Positions 1 through 8,767 of a stretch of 64,000 bases of DNA are shown here, in pieces. This stretch comes from JBGSPQ01 sp964346765 (lineage in GTDB: Bacteria > Patescibacteriota > Gracilibacteria > UBA1369), in the NCBI GenBank assembly GCA_964346765.1, contig CAYFWB010000004.1, positions 1-64,000 on the forward strand. The letters are read 5' to 3'. Within the stretch, counting starts at the first letter, position 1. The number at the start of each line of letters is the position of its first letter. Made by a program: the position numbers and the translations under genes. The notes beneath the pieces are model-generated. The model did no database searches, was not told the DNA's origin, and worked only from the letters and a program-made list of their open reading frames with translations.

Positions 1-71
1 AGTATAAGCACTTGTATCTTAACACGGTGTCCTATTTGTCTGTGTACTATATAATGAAATTGCAATAAAAG

Positions 72-99
72 TTGACTGTTTTTTAATTTGTGGTATTTT
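72..99 (+). promoter_or_regulatory. candidate sigma70 promoter for the first gene
   Basis: TTGACT (72-77) and TATTTT (94-99) are separated by 16 nt, 29 nt before the ATG. The -35 is close to consensus and the -10 is weak. The nrdJ promoter has the same TTGACT/TATTTT pair. Assigned by pattern only. Confidence 0.4.
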
Positions 100-127
100 T
101 GGGTACAAATTTTATTGTAATTTTTCT

Positions 128-1870
128 ATGTATACGGTACCTCCTCCGCCAAGAGTTGAATCCTATGAAATAGAACCGGCTAAAGATCTTGTTACGGATA
201 TGGCACAAAGGTTATATGATCATTTTTCACATTTGCATTTGAATGAAGAGCAGTGGCTTAAGTGTTTGGAGAGTTTTTTGGCAGATCCCAGAATAAACGT
301 CGATGAAGCTATATGTACGGAAGATGTTAGGGCAAAAATATCTTTTATTCTTGAAAATAATAAAAAAATTCCGTTAAACGGAATTTCCGAAGTGGCTTTA
401 AAAGCTGTTTACAGGGAGGTGGCGGAATGGCTTGTGGCTGAGAAGATAGTTGAAAAGATGATTAATTATGAGTGTTGGATTGAAGAAGGACTTGCTTCGG
501 GCAGGTATCAAGAGTTTGAGGAAATATGTGAGGTGAATGTCATTAATGATGACACGGAAGCTTTTGGCGCGGCGTTTGATTCCGAGGGAATTATTGATTT
601 TATTAAAGCGAATTATGTTGTTGATATGACCGGACCTGTAATCGGCGCGGGTGCCAGAGTGGAGGTCCGTGAGTTGAAACCCAAAAAGTTTCCTTTGCCC
701 TATCCCGCAATAGCCGAGCAGGATCAGAGTTTAATGATTAAGATACCTAACAGGTTTTTGACGGTTCGTTTATCCAAAAGCAGTTATAAGGATGTAAAGG
801 GTGAGACTATGACAGAAAGTGAACAGGAAGCTATTAGAGTATTTGTTCTTGCATCGAAGCTTTTAACTTTTCCGGGAAACGGTAATGGGGTTGAGGATGT
901 ACAGACTGATTTGAGAGAGGGGCTTACAAAAATGTACCCGGTGAGTGAAAAGCTTGATCAAAATGATCCTTTGGTGAAAAAGTTTTTGCCGAAGAGGAAA
1001 TCTTTTATTCCGCCGCTTCTTATTATTAAGGCAAAAATTGGTAAGAAAGGTACGACGGAATATATGACAATTCAGAAAAAGGTTATGGCAAAGGGGTCTG
1101 TTGTTCGTGGTGATGTGCAAATGTTCAAGGATTTATTAGAGGTGCCGGGTTTTAGAGAGAAGTTGCGTCTGTTTGTGGAGGCTTGTAAGGATTTTTACGC
1201 GGTTACGGGGCTTTTGCCCGATTTGGTGGGTAACGGCAATGTACTTTATACATATAAAGGGAATGTTTATCTTGTAGATATTAATAATATTTCCAAGGAA
1301 CCGGATTATATGCTGGCGGCCTTGATGGGATATGCGAAAGAGTTGGAGTTTAAACTTATAAATCCGCGTATTGAAGTAGATAAAAAGTCCGGTTATAAAG
1401 ATGAGTATGATAATACTCGAAAAGAAATTTTTGAATTAGTTAATAGTAATTCAAGATATAAAGAGTTTGCCGATGAAACTACGATTGAGCGGATTATGAG
1501 TAAATTTTATACTGATAATAAGGATGTTGTTAAAAATAGCTTTTTGCGCGCGGCGAATTTGGTTGATGATCTTTCAATACCGATTTTTATGCATAACATC
1601 AGTAATTTACACGGCATTGAACTTGATATTTTAAGGAGTGAAAGGGATGAGGGACTTTTATCTCCTGAAGAGTTTATGCAAAAGCAGGATGATTTGAATT
1701 CGGAGCCGTTGTACGCGCCATTAAGTAATTCTGTGGGGGCATGGAAGAAGGCGAGAAGTTTTTGTTTTGATGATGTTGTTCAGAATAAAAGAGAGGGATA
1801 TTCGCATTGGGTTTCCGAGTATATGTCAAAGATTTACGGAAGTTTAAGTAGTGACGGTTTGGGTTTGTAA
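128..1870 (+). CDS. orphan protein with possible protein-kinase-like fold
   Basis: A 580-residue soluble protein with no signal peptide or membrane segment. I do not recognise the family overall. Around residues 364-386 the stretch DLVGNGNVLY...VYLVDINN resembles the catalytic loop (D-L-x-x-x-N) and the metal-binding VD(F/I) element of kinase-like phosphotransferases such as the YrbL group. This is resemblance only: I could not place an ATP-binding lysine or glycine loop. The N-terminal 150 residues look helical and acidic. It stands alone, with a candidate promoter just upstream and an 89-nt gap to the next gene. The function is unknown and kinase activity is unproven. Confidence 0.8.
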   Translation: MYTVPPPPRVESYEIEPAKDLVTDMAQRLYDHFSHLHLNEEQWLKCLESFLADPRINVDEAICTEDVRAKISFILENNKKIPLNGISEVALKAVYREVAEWLVAEKIVEKMINYECWIEEGLASGRYQEFEEICEVNVINDDTEAFGAAFDSEGIIDFIKANYVVDMTGPVIGAGARVEVRELKPKKFPLPYPAIAEQDQSLMIKIPNRFLTVRLSKSSYKDVKGETMTESEQEAIRVFVLASKLLTFPGNGNGVEDVQTDLREGLTKMYPVSEKLDQNDPLVKKFLPKRKSFIPPLLIIKAKIGKKGTTEYMTIQKKVMAKGSVVRGDVQMFKDLLEVPGFREKLRLFVEACKDFYAVTGLLPDLVGNGNVLYTYKGNVYLVDINNISKEPDYMLAALMGYAKELEFKLINPRIEVDKKSGYKDEYDNTRKEIFELVNSNSRYKEFADETTIERIMSKFYTDNKDVVKNSFLRAANLVDDLSIPIFMHNISNLHGIELDILRSERDEGLLSPEEFMQKQDDLNSEPLYAPLSNSVGAWKKARSFCFDDVVQNKREGYSHWVSEYMSKIYGSLSSDGLGL

Positions 1871-1912
1871 TTTTTTAATAAGGAATTTAGAAAAATTTAA
1901 TGTTCGGTTGTT

Positions 1913-1952
1913 AGGTTGGAGTTAATTCCGCGCGGAAATTAATTCTTAACCT
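1913..1952 (+). promoter_or_regulatory. nested hairpin in the leader of the dockerin gene
   Basis: AGGTT (1913-1917) pairs with AACCT (1948-1952). Inside it TTAATTCC (1922-1929) pairs with GGAAATTAA (1934-1942), with one bulged A and a GCGC loop. The structure ends 7 nt before the ATG at 1960, where a ribosome-binding site would normally lie. There is no U-tract, so a leader structure is more likely than a terminator for the preceding gene. Confidence 0.45.
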
Positions 1953-1959
1953 ATAAACA

Positions 1960-3477
1960 ATGAATAGATATTTAAGTAGTGGTTTTTTGATTGGAATGTT
2001 TGTTTTTTCCCTTGTCTTTGGGACGTTTGATTTGTCAACGGTTTTAGCCGCAAGCCCGGGAGAAGTGGTGATTAATGAAATCGCTTGGGCGGGATCGGTT
2101 GATTCATCCTCTGATGAATGGATTGAGCTTTATAATACCACGGGGGCTCCGATAGACCTTACGGGGTGGAGTATCGACGATGATAACGGTTCTTCTGTCT
2201 ATGCTTTAAGCGGTACGATTGAGGCGTACGGTTATTATTTGATCGAGGACAGTGAGGCGGCGGTTAATCCTAATATTGCCGATTTGGTTGTTAATATGTC
2301 TCTGGCGAATACGGGTGACAGCTTGGTTTTATATGACGACGCTACGCAGGTAATTGATACTGTAAATAGTAGTGGTGGAATGTGGTTTGCCGGCAGTTCG
2401 TCTTCTTACGCTTCAATGGAAAGGATTGATGCAACGGTAAGTGGTGATGAGGTAACCAATTGGGCGGATAGTGACGGGAGCGGTTCTTCCGCGACCGCTT
2501 CTTCGGGATCTTTGATTTTGGGTACAGCTGGTTTGTTGAACAGTGTTAGTCAGGCTCCGGTGACGGGGAGTTTTGTTGATATGAATTTGTCCGATTCAAC
2601 GCCGAATGTGGGCGATCAGATTGTTTTAAGTGTGGATATTGAAAATGTGACCGATATGTTTTCTTACGGATTCGAGATTAATTATGATTCTGCCGTTTTG
2701 GATTTGAGTTCGGTTGCTGAGGGTAGTTTTTTGAGTGAGGATTCAGCCGTGGTTACGTCTTTTCAATCGGGTCTTGAAAACGGAGTTGAAGGGCAATTGC
2801 TTGTTGCAGAAGCCAGAACTATTGATCCGAAAGTCGGTGTCAGCGGTAACGGTAATTTGTTTACGGTTACGTTTGATGTGGTTGGAGGCGATGGACAGCA
2901 GTCTCTGATTGAATTTGGAGCAGGCAGTTTTATCGCCGATCCAAATGGGGATTTGATTAGTAATTATAGCGGAGTTGTTCTTGAGCCTGTTGTCTTGACT
3001 GTAGCTCCGGCTTCTAATCTGCAGTTAGTGGAGGCTGCTTCAAGGTATGCTATTCAGCTTTCGTGGGATCCTTCGGCGGATGCTGAAATGTATAGAGTTT
3101 ACAGGGAAGATGCTCACGGGATTTATTCTTTGCTTGCTGAAACACCGGATACTTTGTTTGTCGATCAGGACGGCGTTTCAAACGGAGGAATGATCGTACC
3201 CCATTTTGGCTATAATTATAGAGTTATCGCTGTGAAAAACGGTGTGGAAAGTTTGTCTGTTGATGAAGTGGGTATGGAAACACGCGGTTTGAAAGGTGAC
3301 AATGATCGTTCGGACAGGGTGGACGGCAGAGATCTTGATAATCTGGCAAAAATGTTCGCGTTGAGTGATTCGGACGCGGGCTTTGATCCGTTGGTCGATA
3401 CCACTTATGACGGAATGATTGATGGTGGTGATTTGATTGATATCGGTTTGAATTTTGCCCTTACTTATAGTCCTTAA
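1960..3477 (+). CDS. secreted LTD-cohesin-FN3-dockerin surface protein
   Basis: A 505-residue exported protein. Residues 1-31 form a signal peptide ending near VLAA. Residues about 34-155 match a lamin-tail (LTD) domain (VINEIAW...EWIELYN...LTGW). Residues about 205-345 match a cohesin-type beta sandwich (VGDQIVLSVDIENV...FEINYDSAVL). Residues about 350-440 match fibronectin type III (IQLSWDPSADAEMYRVYR). Residues about 445-505 are a type I dockerin with two calcium loops of form D-x-D/T-x-S/D...D (DNDRSDRVDGRD and DTTYDGMIDGGD). Cohesins and dockerins bind each other in cellulosome-like assemblies, so this protein could link to other cohesin carriers, including the product of the next gene. 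No catalytic domain is visible. Domain calls are by eye. Confidence 0.88.
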   Translation: MNRYLSSGFLIGMFVFSLVFGTFDLSTVLAASPGEVVINEIAWAGSVDSSSDEWIELYNTTGAPIDLTGWSIDDDNGSSVYALSGTIEAYGYYLIEDSEAAVNPNIADLVVNMSLANTGDSLVLYDDATQVIDTVNSSGGMWFAGSSSSYASMERIDATVSGDEVTNWADSDGSGSSATASSGSLILGTAGLLNSVSQAPVTGSFVDMNLSDSTPNVGDQIVLSVDIENVTDMFSYGFEINYDSAVLDLSSVAEGSFLSEDSAVVTSFQSGLENGVEGQLLVAEARTIDPKVGVSGNGNLFTVTFDVVGGDGQQSLIEFGAGSFIADPNGDLISNYSGVVLEPVVLTVAPASNLQLVEAASRYAIQLSWDPSADAEMYRVYREDAHGIYSLLAETPDTLFVDQDGVSNGGMIVPHFGYNYRVIAVKNGVESLSVDEVGMETRGLKGDNDRSDRVDGRDLDNLAKMFALSDSDAGFDPLVDTTYDGMIDGGDLIDIGLNFALTYSP

Positions 3478-3485
3478 TTAGTTCA

Positions 3486-3515
3486 TACCCGCCCCCGCTT
3501 CCGCGGGGGCGGGTA
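3486..3515. terminator. perfect GC-rich hairpin after the dockerin gene
   Basis: TACCCGCCCCCGC (3486-3498) pairs perfectly with GCGGGGGCGGGTA (3503-3515) around a TTCC loop, giving a 13-bp stem 9 nt after the stop codon. No strong T-run follows on either strand, so it could be an atypical terminator or an mRNA-stabilising hairpin. Confidence 0.6.
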
Positions 3516-3559
3516 ATCGTTACGGTTTAGAAATATTAGACTTTTATGTAGCAAACAAT

Positions 3560-4216
3560 ATGGAAAATCAAATTAAATTTTATTCAAACGCGGATTTTCA
3601 GAACGATGGTCTGATTAAGGTTGATGTGGTGGGTAAGAATCTGCCTGAAAATTTATTCGGTGTTTCATTTCATCTGATAATTGACGGGCCGGAGTGGCAG
3701 TTAAGAGGGCATGAACCGGGAAAAGTGTTTGTGGATACAGATCCTTTGATGATGGTTCAGGAAAAACATGCCCAAACAGATGAAATTGTTTTTGGTATGA
3801 CTATGAAAAGAGGTGATGAATATGCCGTTAATGATGGTTTGCTGACCACTTTTTTTATCGTACCAAAAGATGAAGGGTTATTTGAAATGAGTTTTGAAAA
3901 TTCGTTTGTTGTGGCGTTTGATAATACAAGAATAGACCTGAATGACGTTGAATGGTCCGGGACCGAAATTGAATTGGATATAAATAGTACGACTGAAGCT
4001 GTCTTGGATGTTGCAGATGTTGATAAAAAACCCGTTATCGATTCCAATTACGGTTCATCAGTTATGAATGATGCTAAAGCCGGTGTGTTAAGCGGAATTA
4101 AAAATGAGCAATACAGTATCTGGGATGTTTATTTGGTACTTATAGTTTCTTTTTTCGTGCTTACTTTTGGTTATTTGGTCTATTTGTGGTTTAGTGGGAG
4201 ACGCGATAACAGTTAA
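3560..4216 (+). CDS. tail-anchored cohesin-like membrane protein
   Basis: A 218-residue protein. Residues about 1-140 resemble a cohesin-type domain (IKVDVVGKNLPENLFGVSFHLI...FGMTMKRGDEY...LLTTFFIVP). A low-complexity linker follows. A single membrane helix at about 190-212 (VYLVLIVSFFVLTFGYLVYLWF) is followed by a short basic tail. No N-terminal signal peptide is visible, so membrane insertion would rely on the C-terminal helix, and the topology is uncertain. It lies 82 nt after the dockerin gene in the same orientation, which suggests it could be a membrane receptor for that dockerin. The 3' end overlaps a possible alternative start of the next gene in another frame. The cohesin assignment is tentative. 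Confidence 0.75.
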   Translation: MENQIKFYSNADFQNDGLIKVDVVGKNLPENLFGVSFHLIIDGPEWQLRGHEPGKVFVDTDPLMMVQEKHAQTDEIVFGMTMKRGDEYAVNDGLLTTFFIVPKDEGLFEMSFENSFVVAFDNTRIDLNDVEWSGTEIELDINSTTEAVLDVADVDKKPVIDSNYGSSVMNDAKAGVLSGIKNEQYSIWDVYLVLIVSFFVLTFGYLVYLWFSGRRDNS

Positions 4217-4217
4217 T

Positions 4218-4403
4218 ATGCGACTTGATTTTTATCTGGTAAATAAAGGTTTTTGTAGGAGTAGAGAAATGGCCAAAGATATTATTATAAAAGGTTTTTG
4301 CGGAGTAAACGGGAAGGCTGTGCTAAAACCGTCAAAAGGAATTGGTGATAATGATGATTTTGTTTTAAAGCAAAGTGATTATCATTATTTTTGTGGCATG
4401 TAA
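4218..4403 (+). CDS. minimal S4-type RNA-binding domain protein
   Basis: The ATG at 4218 gives 61 residues, MRLDFYLVNKGFCRSREMAK..., which match the N-terminal S4 domain of TlyA/HSP15-type proteins (RLD-LV--G---SRE-AK--I--G---VNGK-V-KPS). TlyA proteins continue for about 200 more residues as an rRNA methyltransferase. Here the frame stops right after the S4 domain (...YHYFCGM). It may be a stand-alone S4 protein or the remnant of a truncated TlyA. An upstream ATG at 4167 would add 17 residues overlapping the previous gene and is not favoured. Confidence 0.65.
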   Translation: MRLDFYLVNKGFCRSREMAKDIIIKGFCGVNGKAVLKPSKGIGDNDDFVLKQSDYHYFCGM

Positions 4404-4450
4404 GCCGAAATTAGTTTATTATTCGCCTATCTGAAATATAATTTTTAATT

Positions 4451-6157
4451 ATGAAAGTAGTTAATAGAATTTTTATTTGTTGTTTGGTTTTGTCAGTGAT
4501 TTTTATTGTTGGCTGTATGAATAAGGTTGACGGTGAGTCAGTCCTTATTTCCGAGGAGGGTGTTAAAGTTGAATCATTTTTTCCTTCCGATGTATGGGTT
4601 GTTTTTAAATTGGGATCGAATGATCGGAATCAAATTCAGAACATGAATAAGCTGGCTGAAAAATTTCCCATAAATCCTCTTGAATTTATTAATCAGAGTA
4701 TTGCAGATGGTTTTAATGAGGACCTTGAAAAATATCAACTTTCGTATGAAAATGATCTATTACCGGCGTTGGGTGACAATTGGCAGGTAATGTTTGCGAT
4801 GGCTGGTGATATTGAGAATGATTCTGAACCGCAAATGTTGTTTGCGATTGTTCCGAAGGATGCTCAGAAGATTGAAGAGTTGTTTGAAAAATTGGTTAAA
4901 GAGGGGGGAGAGGTAGTAGAGTATAAGCAAAACAGTATTTATCGTAATCCTGCAGAGAGTGCTTTTTTTGCCAGATATGAGGATGTCTGGTTGATGGGAA
5001 ACAGTATGGAAATTATTAAAGAAAGTTTGGATAATGTCGGCAACTCAACCAGATTGCTCGCGGACCGTAATTATCAATCGGGAGTAGGGAAAATGCAGGA
5101 TCAATACGGCTTTTTCTTTATAAACTCCGGGCCTTTTTTTAGTCAGATACAAAAAAATCAAAAAGCGAGTGAAGAACTTGAAGGTGTGCAAAAAATGTTG
5201 GATATCGTATCAACGGTAAGAGGAGAGTTTTTTGGCCTGACGATGGAAGAGGAAGGTATGAGAATAAAAGGTTTTATCGCAACGGATATGGGTAAATGGA
5301 AAGAGCTGGGTCTGCCCGTTCTTGATGATTTAATGATGCGGCCTTATTTGTATAAGCAATTGCCCGGAGATAATGTGGCCATGTATACGGAAAGTATGAA
5401 CATGAAATTGAGTATTGAAATGATGATGGATGTGTATTTGGAAATGAGAGAGATGGCAGATGTGATTTCGACGGTTAAAGGTTTTTTAATGATGAACGGA
5501 CTGGATCTTGAGGATGACTTATTGGTATTTATGGATAAGGGGTATGCTTTTGAATTACAGACCGGCGAGGGGTTGCTTCCTTATTTGGGGTTTTATGTTG
5601 ATGCTTCGTCCAGTCCAAAAAGCGCCAAAAAAGTAATGGCTAAAATTTTTGATGGTATTGGCGAAGTGATTGATGAAAAACTTTTAGACGTTGTAAAGAA
5701 CGAGCAAGTCGAATGCGGCGGAGAATGTTATATGTTTACATTTGATTTTAATGAATTACCGGATAAGGCCAAAGAAGATGTCGTACCCGAATTAATGCGC
5801 GAACCGGTCAAATTTTCTTACGGTTTAAACGGTGATAATTTGGCATATTTAACACTATACCCCGATTTTGCGGCGGTAGGTTATGAGACGTTGGAACAGA
5901 ATTCGGATTTTCAGGGCGCGATGAAATATATTGAAGGATATGATTCGCAGGGTTTTTATGTGGATATTGAAGAGTTTTTGGAGTATGCGGATAGATGGGT
6001 TCAATTTGGTGTTAATCTTGAGAAAAACGGTAAAGATATGAGTCAATATGATATGGTTATGGAATATCTGAAACCGTTTAAATTTATGGTTATGGGCGTT
6101 AAAGAAATATCCAATGAAGAGCTGGAAATGGAGGGTTTTATAAAAATTGTTAATTAA
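4451..6157 (+). CDS. DUF3352-family lipoprotein
   Basis: A 568-residue exported lipoprotein. The N-terminus is a short lipoprotein signal with lipobox IVGC near residue 22. The body resembles DUF3352 proteins, beginning with FFPSDVWVVFKLGS and containing repeated alpha/beta modules. The family has no established function. A distant relative with the same body plan, but carrying S-layer anchors instead of a lipid anchor, is encoded at 48212-50479. It is followed 7 nt later by the DUF4230 gene in the same direction, so the two probably form a transcription unit. Confidence 0.8.
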   Translation: MKVVNRIFICCLVLSVIFIVGCMNKVDGESVLISEEGVKVESFFPSDVWVVFKLGSNDRNQIQNMNKLAEKFPINPLEFINQSIADGFNEDLEKYQLSYENDLLPALGDNWQVMFAMAGDIENDSEPQMLFAIVPKDAQKIEELFEKLVKEGGEVVEYKQNSIYRNPAESAFFARYEDVWLMGNSMEIIKESLDNVGNSTRLLADRNYQSGVGKMQDQYGFFFINSGPFFSQIQKNQKASEELEGVQKMLDIVSTVRGEFFGLTMEEEGMRIKGFIATDMGKWKELGLPVLDDLMMRPYLYKQLPGDNVAMYTESMNMKLSIEMMMDVYLEMREMADVISTVKGFLMMNGLDLEDDLLVFMDKGYAFELQTGEGLLPYLGFYVDASSSPKSAKKVMAKIFDGIGEVIDEKLLDVVKNEQVECGGECYMFTFDFNELPDKAKEDVVPELMREPVKFSYGLNGDNLAYLTLYPDFAAVGYETLEQNSDFQGAMKYIEGYDSQGFYVDIEEFLEYADRWVQFGVNLEKNGKDMSQYDMVMEYLKPFKFMVMGVKEISNEELEMEGFIKIVN

Positions 6158-6164
6158 ATAAGAT

Positions 6165-6767
6165 ATGAAAAAATTTGTTGTTCCTTTTGCGGCGGGGATT
6201 GTAGCCGCTTTAATCTTAATACTGGTGATGTTTTCATCACTTTTTTCCGATTTGGTTTATACCAGGCAGGAAGTTTCTTCGACCGAGGCTGTTTTGAAAG
6301 CTTTTAAAAAACAGGGGAAACTGCAGGTTATAAAAATGTATTTGGAACAAGTGCATAAAGAAGAGGTTGTGCGTGATCTTTTCGGGATTGATTTTTTAGC
6401 CCCTGATTCAAAAACTCTGGTTTCTTTCACAAGCGTGGCTACCGCTTGCGTGGATCTGACAAAAGTTGAGGCCGGGGATGTTATGGTGGAAAACGGTAGG
6501 ATTGTTATTGATTTACCCGAGCCCAATTTATGCGATGATCCTTATATTGTTTCGGATTCTTTTAAGGTTTATGATCAAAATTTGGTTGCAAAATTTTTGG
6601 ATCCCCAGCAAGAAATTACGGCTCAGCAAAAAGCTATTCAATTGGCCGTGGAGAAGGCTTTGGATAATGAGATTTTGGTATTGGCCAGGGATCAGGCCGA
6701 ATCCGTTGTAGAAAAATTTTTAGGGGTGGTAACGGATATGTCCGTGGAGGTGAGATTTGAGCAATAG
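6165..6767 (+). CDS. DUF4230 membrane-anchored protein
   Basis: A 200-residue protein. The N-terminal membrane helix spans about residues 5-28 (VVPFAAGIVAALILILVMF), followed by an exported domain. The pattern of a K-x-x-LQVIKMYLEQV segment, a central VDLTKVEAGDV--ENGRIVIDLPEP strand pair and a C-terminal helix (AVEKALDNEILVLARDQAE) fits DUF4230, a family of unknown function often found in bacterial envelopes. It lies 7 nt downstream of the DUF3352 lipoprotein gene. Confidence 0.78.
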   Translation: MKKFVVPFAAGIVAALILILVMFSSLFSDLVYTRQEVSSTEAVLKAFKKQGKLQVIKMYLEQVHKEEVVRDLFGIDFLAPDSKTLVSFTSVATACVDLTKVEAGDVMVENGRIVIDLPEPNLCDDPYIVSDSFKVYDQNLVAKFLDPQQEITAQQKAIQLAVEKALDNEILVLARDQAESVVEKFLGVVTDMSVEVRFEQ

Positions 6768-6777
6768 TCTACAGATA

Positions 6778-6796
6778 AAAAATTGTTGCAATTTTT
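6778..6796 (+). terminator. AT-rich hairpin after the DUF4230 gene
   Basis: AAAAATTG and CAATTTTT pair around a TTG loop, 10 nt after the stop codon. The stem is almost all A-T, so a terminator role is weakly supported. Confidence 0.3.
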
Positions 6797-6842
6797 ATTG
6801 AAATTGTTTAGTTTTGTCTACTTAAAATCTTAATACTTACCA

Positions 6843-7502
6843 ATGGAGGAAGTGGAAAAACAAATAAACGCAATAGAACAAACAAATTGTTTAGCTCCGA
6901 TGACATTGGAAATCATTGATTTTTTACGACATGACCCTGAAGCTGTTTTGCAGGTTCAATATAGGAAAACGGGTGATATTTTCCAGTTGTCTCTTAATCG
7001 GAACGGGGGACTTTGTTATTTAATTCCGGTTACATTCGGTTATTCAAAGAAACTTGTTGGTTCAGAAGAAAAAAATTTTATTTTGACGGATGAAAGCAAA
7101 ACCAAAGTTACGCAATACGCGGAAATGAAGCGTCGAAAGAGAGAAAAAACTAAAGAAAATGTCGCGGGTTTGACCATAAGAACTTATGAGCGAGTTTCGG
7201 GAACGGCTGAATTGGTTAATATCGCTGAATCGCCTGAAAAAAATAACAACGAATTGCTTGAAGTTTTAGACAGAGTTGTGGCAATGACAAAAAATTACAG
7301 AGTATATAAGGACAGTGGAAGACTTTATTTTGTTTGTAATTGTAAAACTGACGCGGACGGTTTTGCTTTGAAAAACTGGCTAAGTAGGAAGGGGGGCTTT
7401 GAAGTCTGGGGTGAAGGAACAGATATTCAATTTAAAAAAAATTACAGTGAAGACGTGATTTGGGAAGCCCAATGGGATTATGGACTGGTTGTCCACAGTT
7501 AG
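6843..7502 (+). CDS. hypothetical protein
   Basis: A 219-residue soluble protein that I do not recognise. The N-terminal half has a mixed alpha/beta look and the middle is basic (EMKRRKREKTKEN). The C-terminal third contains an RLYFVCNCKTDADGFALKNWL segment. No signal peptide or membrane segment is visible. Its stop codon overlaps the end of the convergent gene at 7499 by 4 nt. Codon usage resembles its neighbours, which supports a real gene. Confidence 0.65.
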   Translation: MEEVEKQINAIEQTNCLAPMTLEIIDFLRHDPEAVLQVQYRKTGDIFQLSLNRNGGLCYLIPVTFGYSKKLVGSEEKNFILTDESKTKVTQYAEMKRRKREKTKENVAGLTIRTYERVSGTAELVNIAESPEKNNNELLEVLDRVVAMTKNYRVYKDSGRLYFVCNCKTDADGFALKNWLSRKGGFEVWGEGTDIQFKKNYSEDVIWEAQWDYGLVVHS

Positions 7503-8761
7503 GTTGATTTGATGGATTTAACAAATTTTTTTAGTTTGTGCTCAAGTTCGTAGTCCTCCATTTTACCTGCTAGGTCGATCATTTTGTTGTAGTCGTTTAG
7601 GTGAGCGCGGTGAGTGGTAACTTTTTTTATATTGGCTACCCGTTTTTGGATTTTGTTATACATCTCGCCGTAGCAGGCTTTGATCATTTTTGGGTCCGGG
7701 ATCATACGGTAGAGTTTTAGTGCTTTTTTGTAGTTCTTTTTTTTGAAATAGTACCAGGCTTCATGGTTGCGTACGTATTTTTTTGATTTGCCGTCTTGCA
7801 GAAGGGAAGAGTAATAATAAGCTTTTTTGAATTTGTTTTTTTGGGTTAGATATATTACCGCGTTTTCCAGAATGTGTTTTTTTAGTTTGGGATCATTTGT
7901 TTTTGCAGCAAAAAATTTCGCTGTTTTATAGTTGTGCCCGGCGGCCGATTCAACAGCCAGATTATGGTAAGCAATACGAAGATTTTTGTTAACTATTTGG
8001 TTGTGATCGCTTAGCCTGTAAGCCAATTCGGCCGCTTTTACGTAAGAGCGGCTGTCGATGCGTAGTGTTTTGTCGCGGTAATCACAGGTGTCGAGCAGGT
8101 TTGTTGTTATCAGTTCTATTACCGGCAGGATTTTTTTGTGTTCTTCGTAATTATGGAAAGTCGCGTTGGTGGCTTCGATGTCAATTTTATTGAAACGTAG
8201 GCAAACATGCCCGGGTAGTAGTTTTATTTGCAGATCGGTGACTGGATATTTAAGCGCGTAAAGAAAGATGTAAAAGGTGACGATCTGATTACAATCGCCG
8301 ATCATTTTTTCCGTTGTTATGTCAGTCAGAAGTTTTCCGAAACTTGCTCCTTCCAGGTAATTGTAAAGTTTGCCCGGTTTAAGAAAACTCATTATTGAGT
8401 AGAGATGTTTGATTTTATTTTTTTCTTCGTTACTTTTAACCATGTAGCCCAGCTTGTTTATGTGATCGAAAAGTTGTTTTTCGTTGAATTTAAATGTTGA
8501 TTCGAATTTATTAAATTCAGCCACAATCAGGGCCGTGTTTTGATAAAATTTTTTTCTGCGTGATTTTGTTAGATATTTGTATCCTTTGAATCTGTGCTCC
8601 AACCATAAATTAACCACGACTAGATTTTTTTGGATAAGTTTCAGTAATTCATTTTGTATTTCTTCTTTGCCGTGCAGAGCGGTTTTTCCCAAAATTTTGT
8701 CGACTTTTTTTTCCGTTTTGTCCGCGTATTTTGAAAACGGATTTATAACCGGGTTAAACAT
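7499..8761 (-). CDS. transglutaminase-like protein with C-terminal helical repeats
   Basis: A 420-residue protein. Residues about 125-205 look like a transglutaminase-like fold: a cysteine in IGDCNQ (about 158), a histidine in LLPGHVCLRF (about 185) and an acidic residue in IDIEATN (about 193), in the order of a Cys-His-Asp triad. Residues about 220-400 are Tyr/Lys/Ala-rich helical repeats that look TPR/Sel1-like (YYFKKKNYKKALKLYRMIPD). No signal peptide is visible, so a cytosolic role is likely. The next gene upstream (8768-9241) is co-oriented and 6 nt away, suggesting co-transcription. Whether it is an active peptidase or transglutaminase is unknown. Confidence 0.72.
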   Translation of the reverse strand: MFNPVINPFSKYADKTEKKVDKILGKTALHGKEEIQNELLKLIQKNLVVVNLWLEHRFKGYKYLTKSRRKKFYQNTALIVAEFNKFESTFKFNEKQLFDHINKLGYMVKSNEEKNKIKHLYSIMSFLKPGKLYNYLEGASFGKLLTDITTEKMIGDCNQIVTFYIFLYALKYPVTDLQIKLLPGHVCLRFNKIDIEATNATFHNYEEHKKILPVIELITTNLLDTCDYRDKTLRIDSRSYVKAAELAYRLSDHNQIVNKNLRIAYHNLAVESAAGHNYKTAKFFAAKTNDPKLKKHILENAVIYLTQKNKFKKAYYYSSLLQDGKSKKYVRNHEAWYYFKKKNYKKALKLYRMIPDPKMIKACYGEMYNKIQKRVANIKKVTTHRAHLNDYNKMIDLAGKMEDYELEHKLKKFVKSIKST

Positions 8762-8767
8762 TTATTG

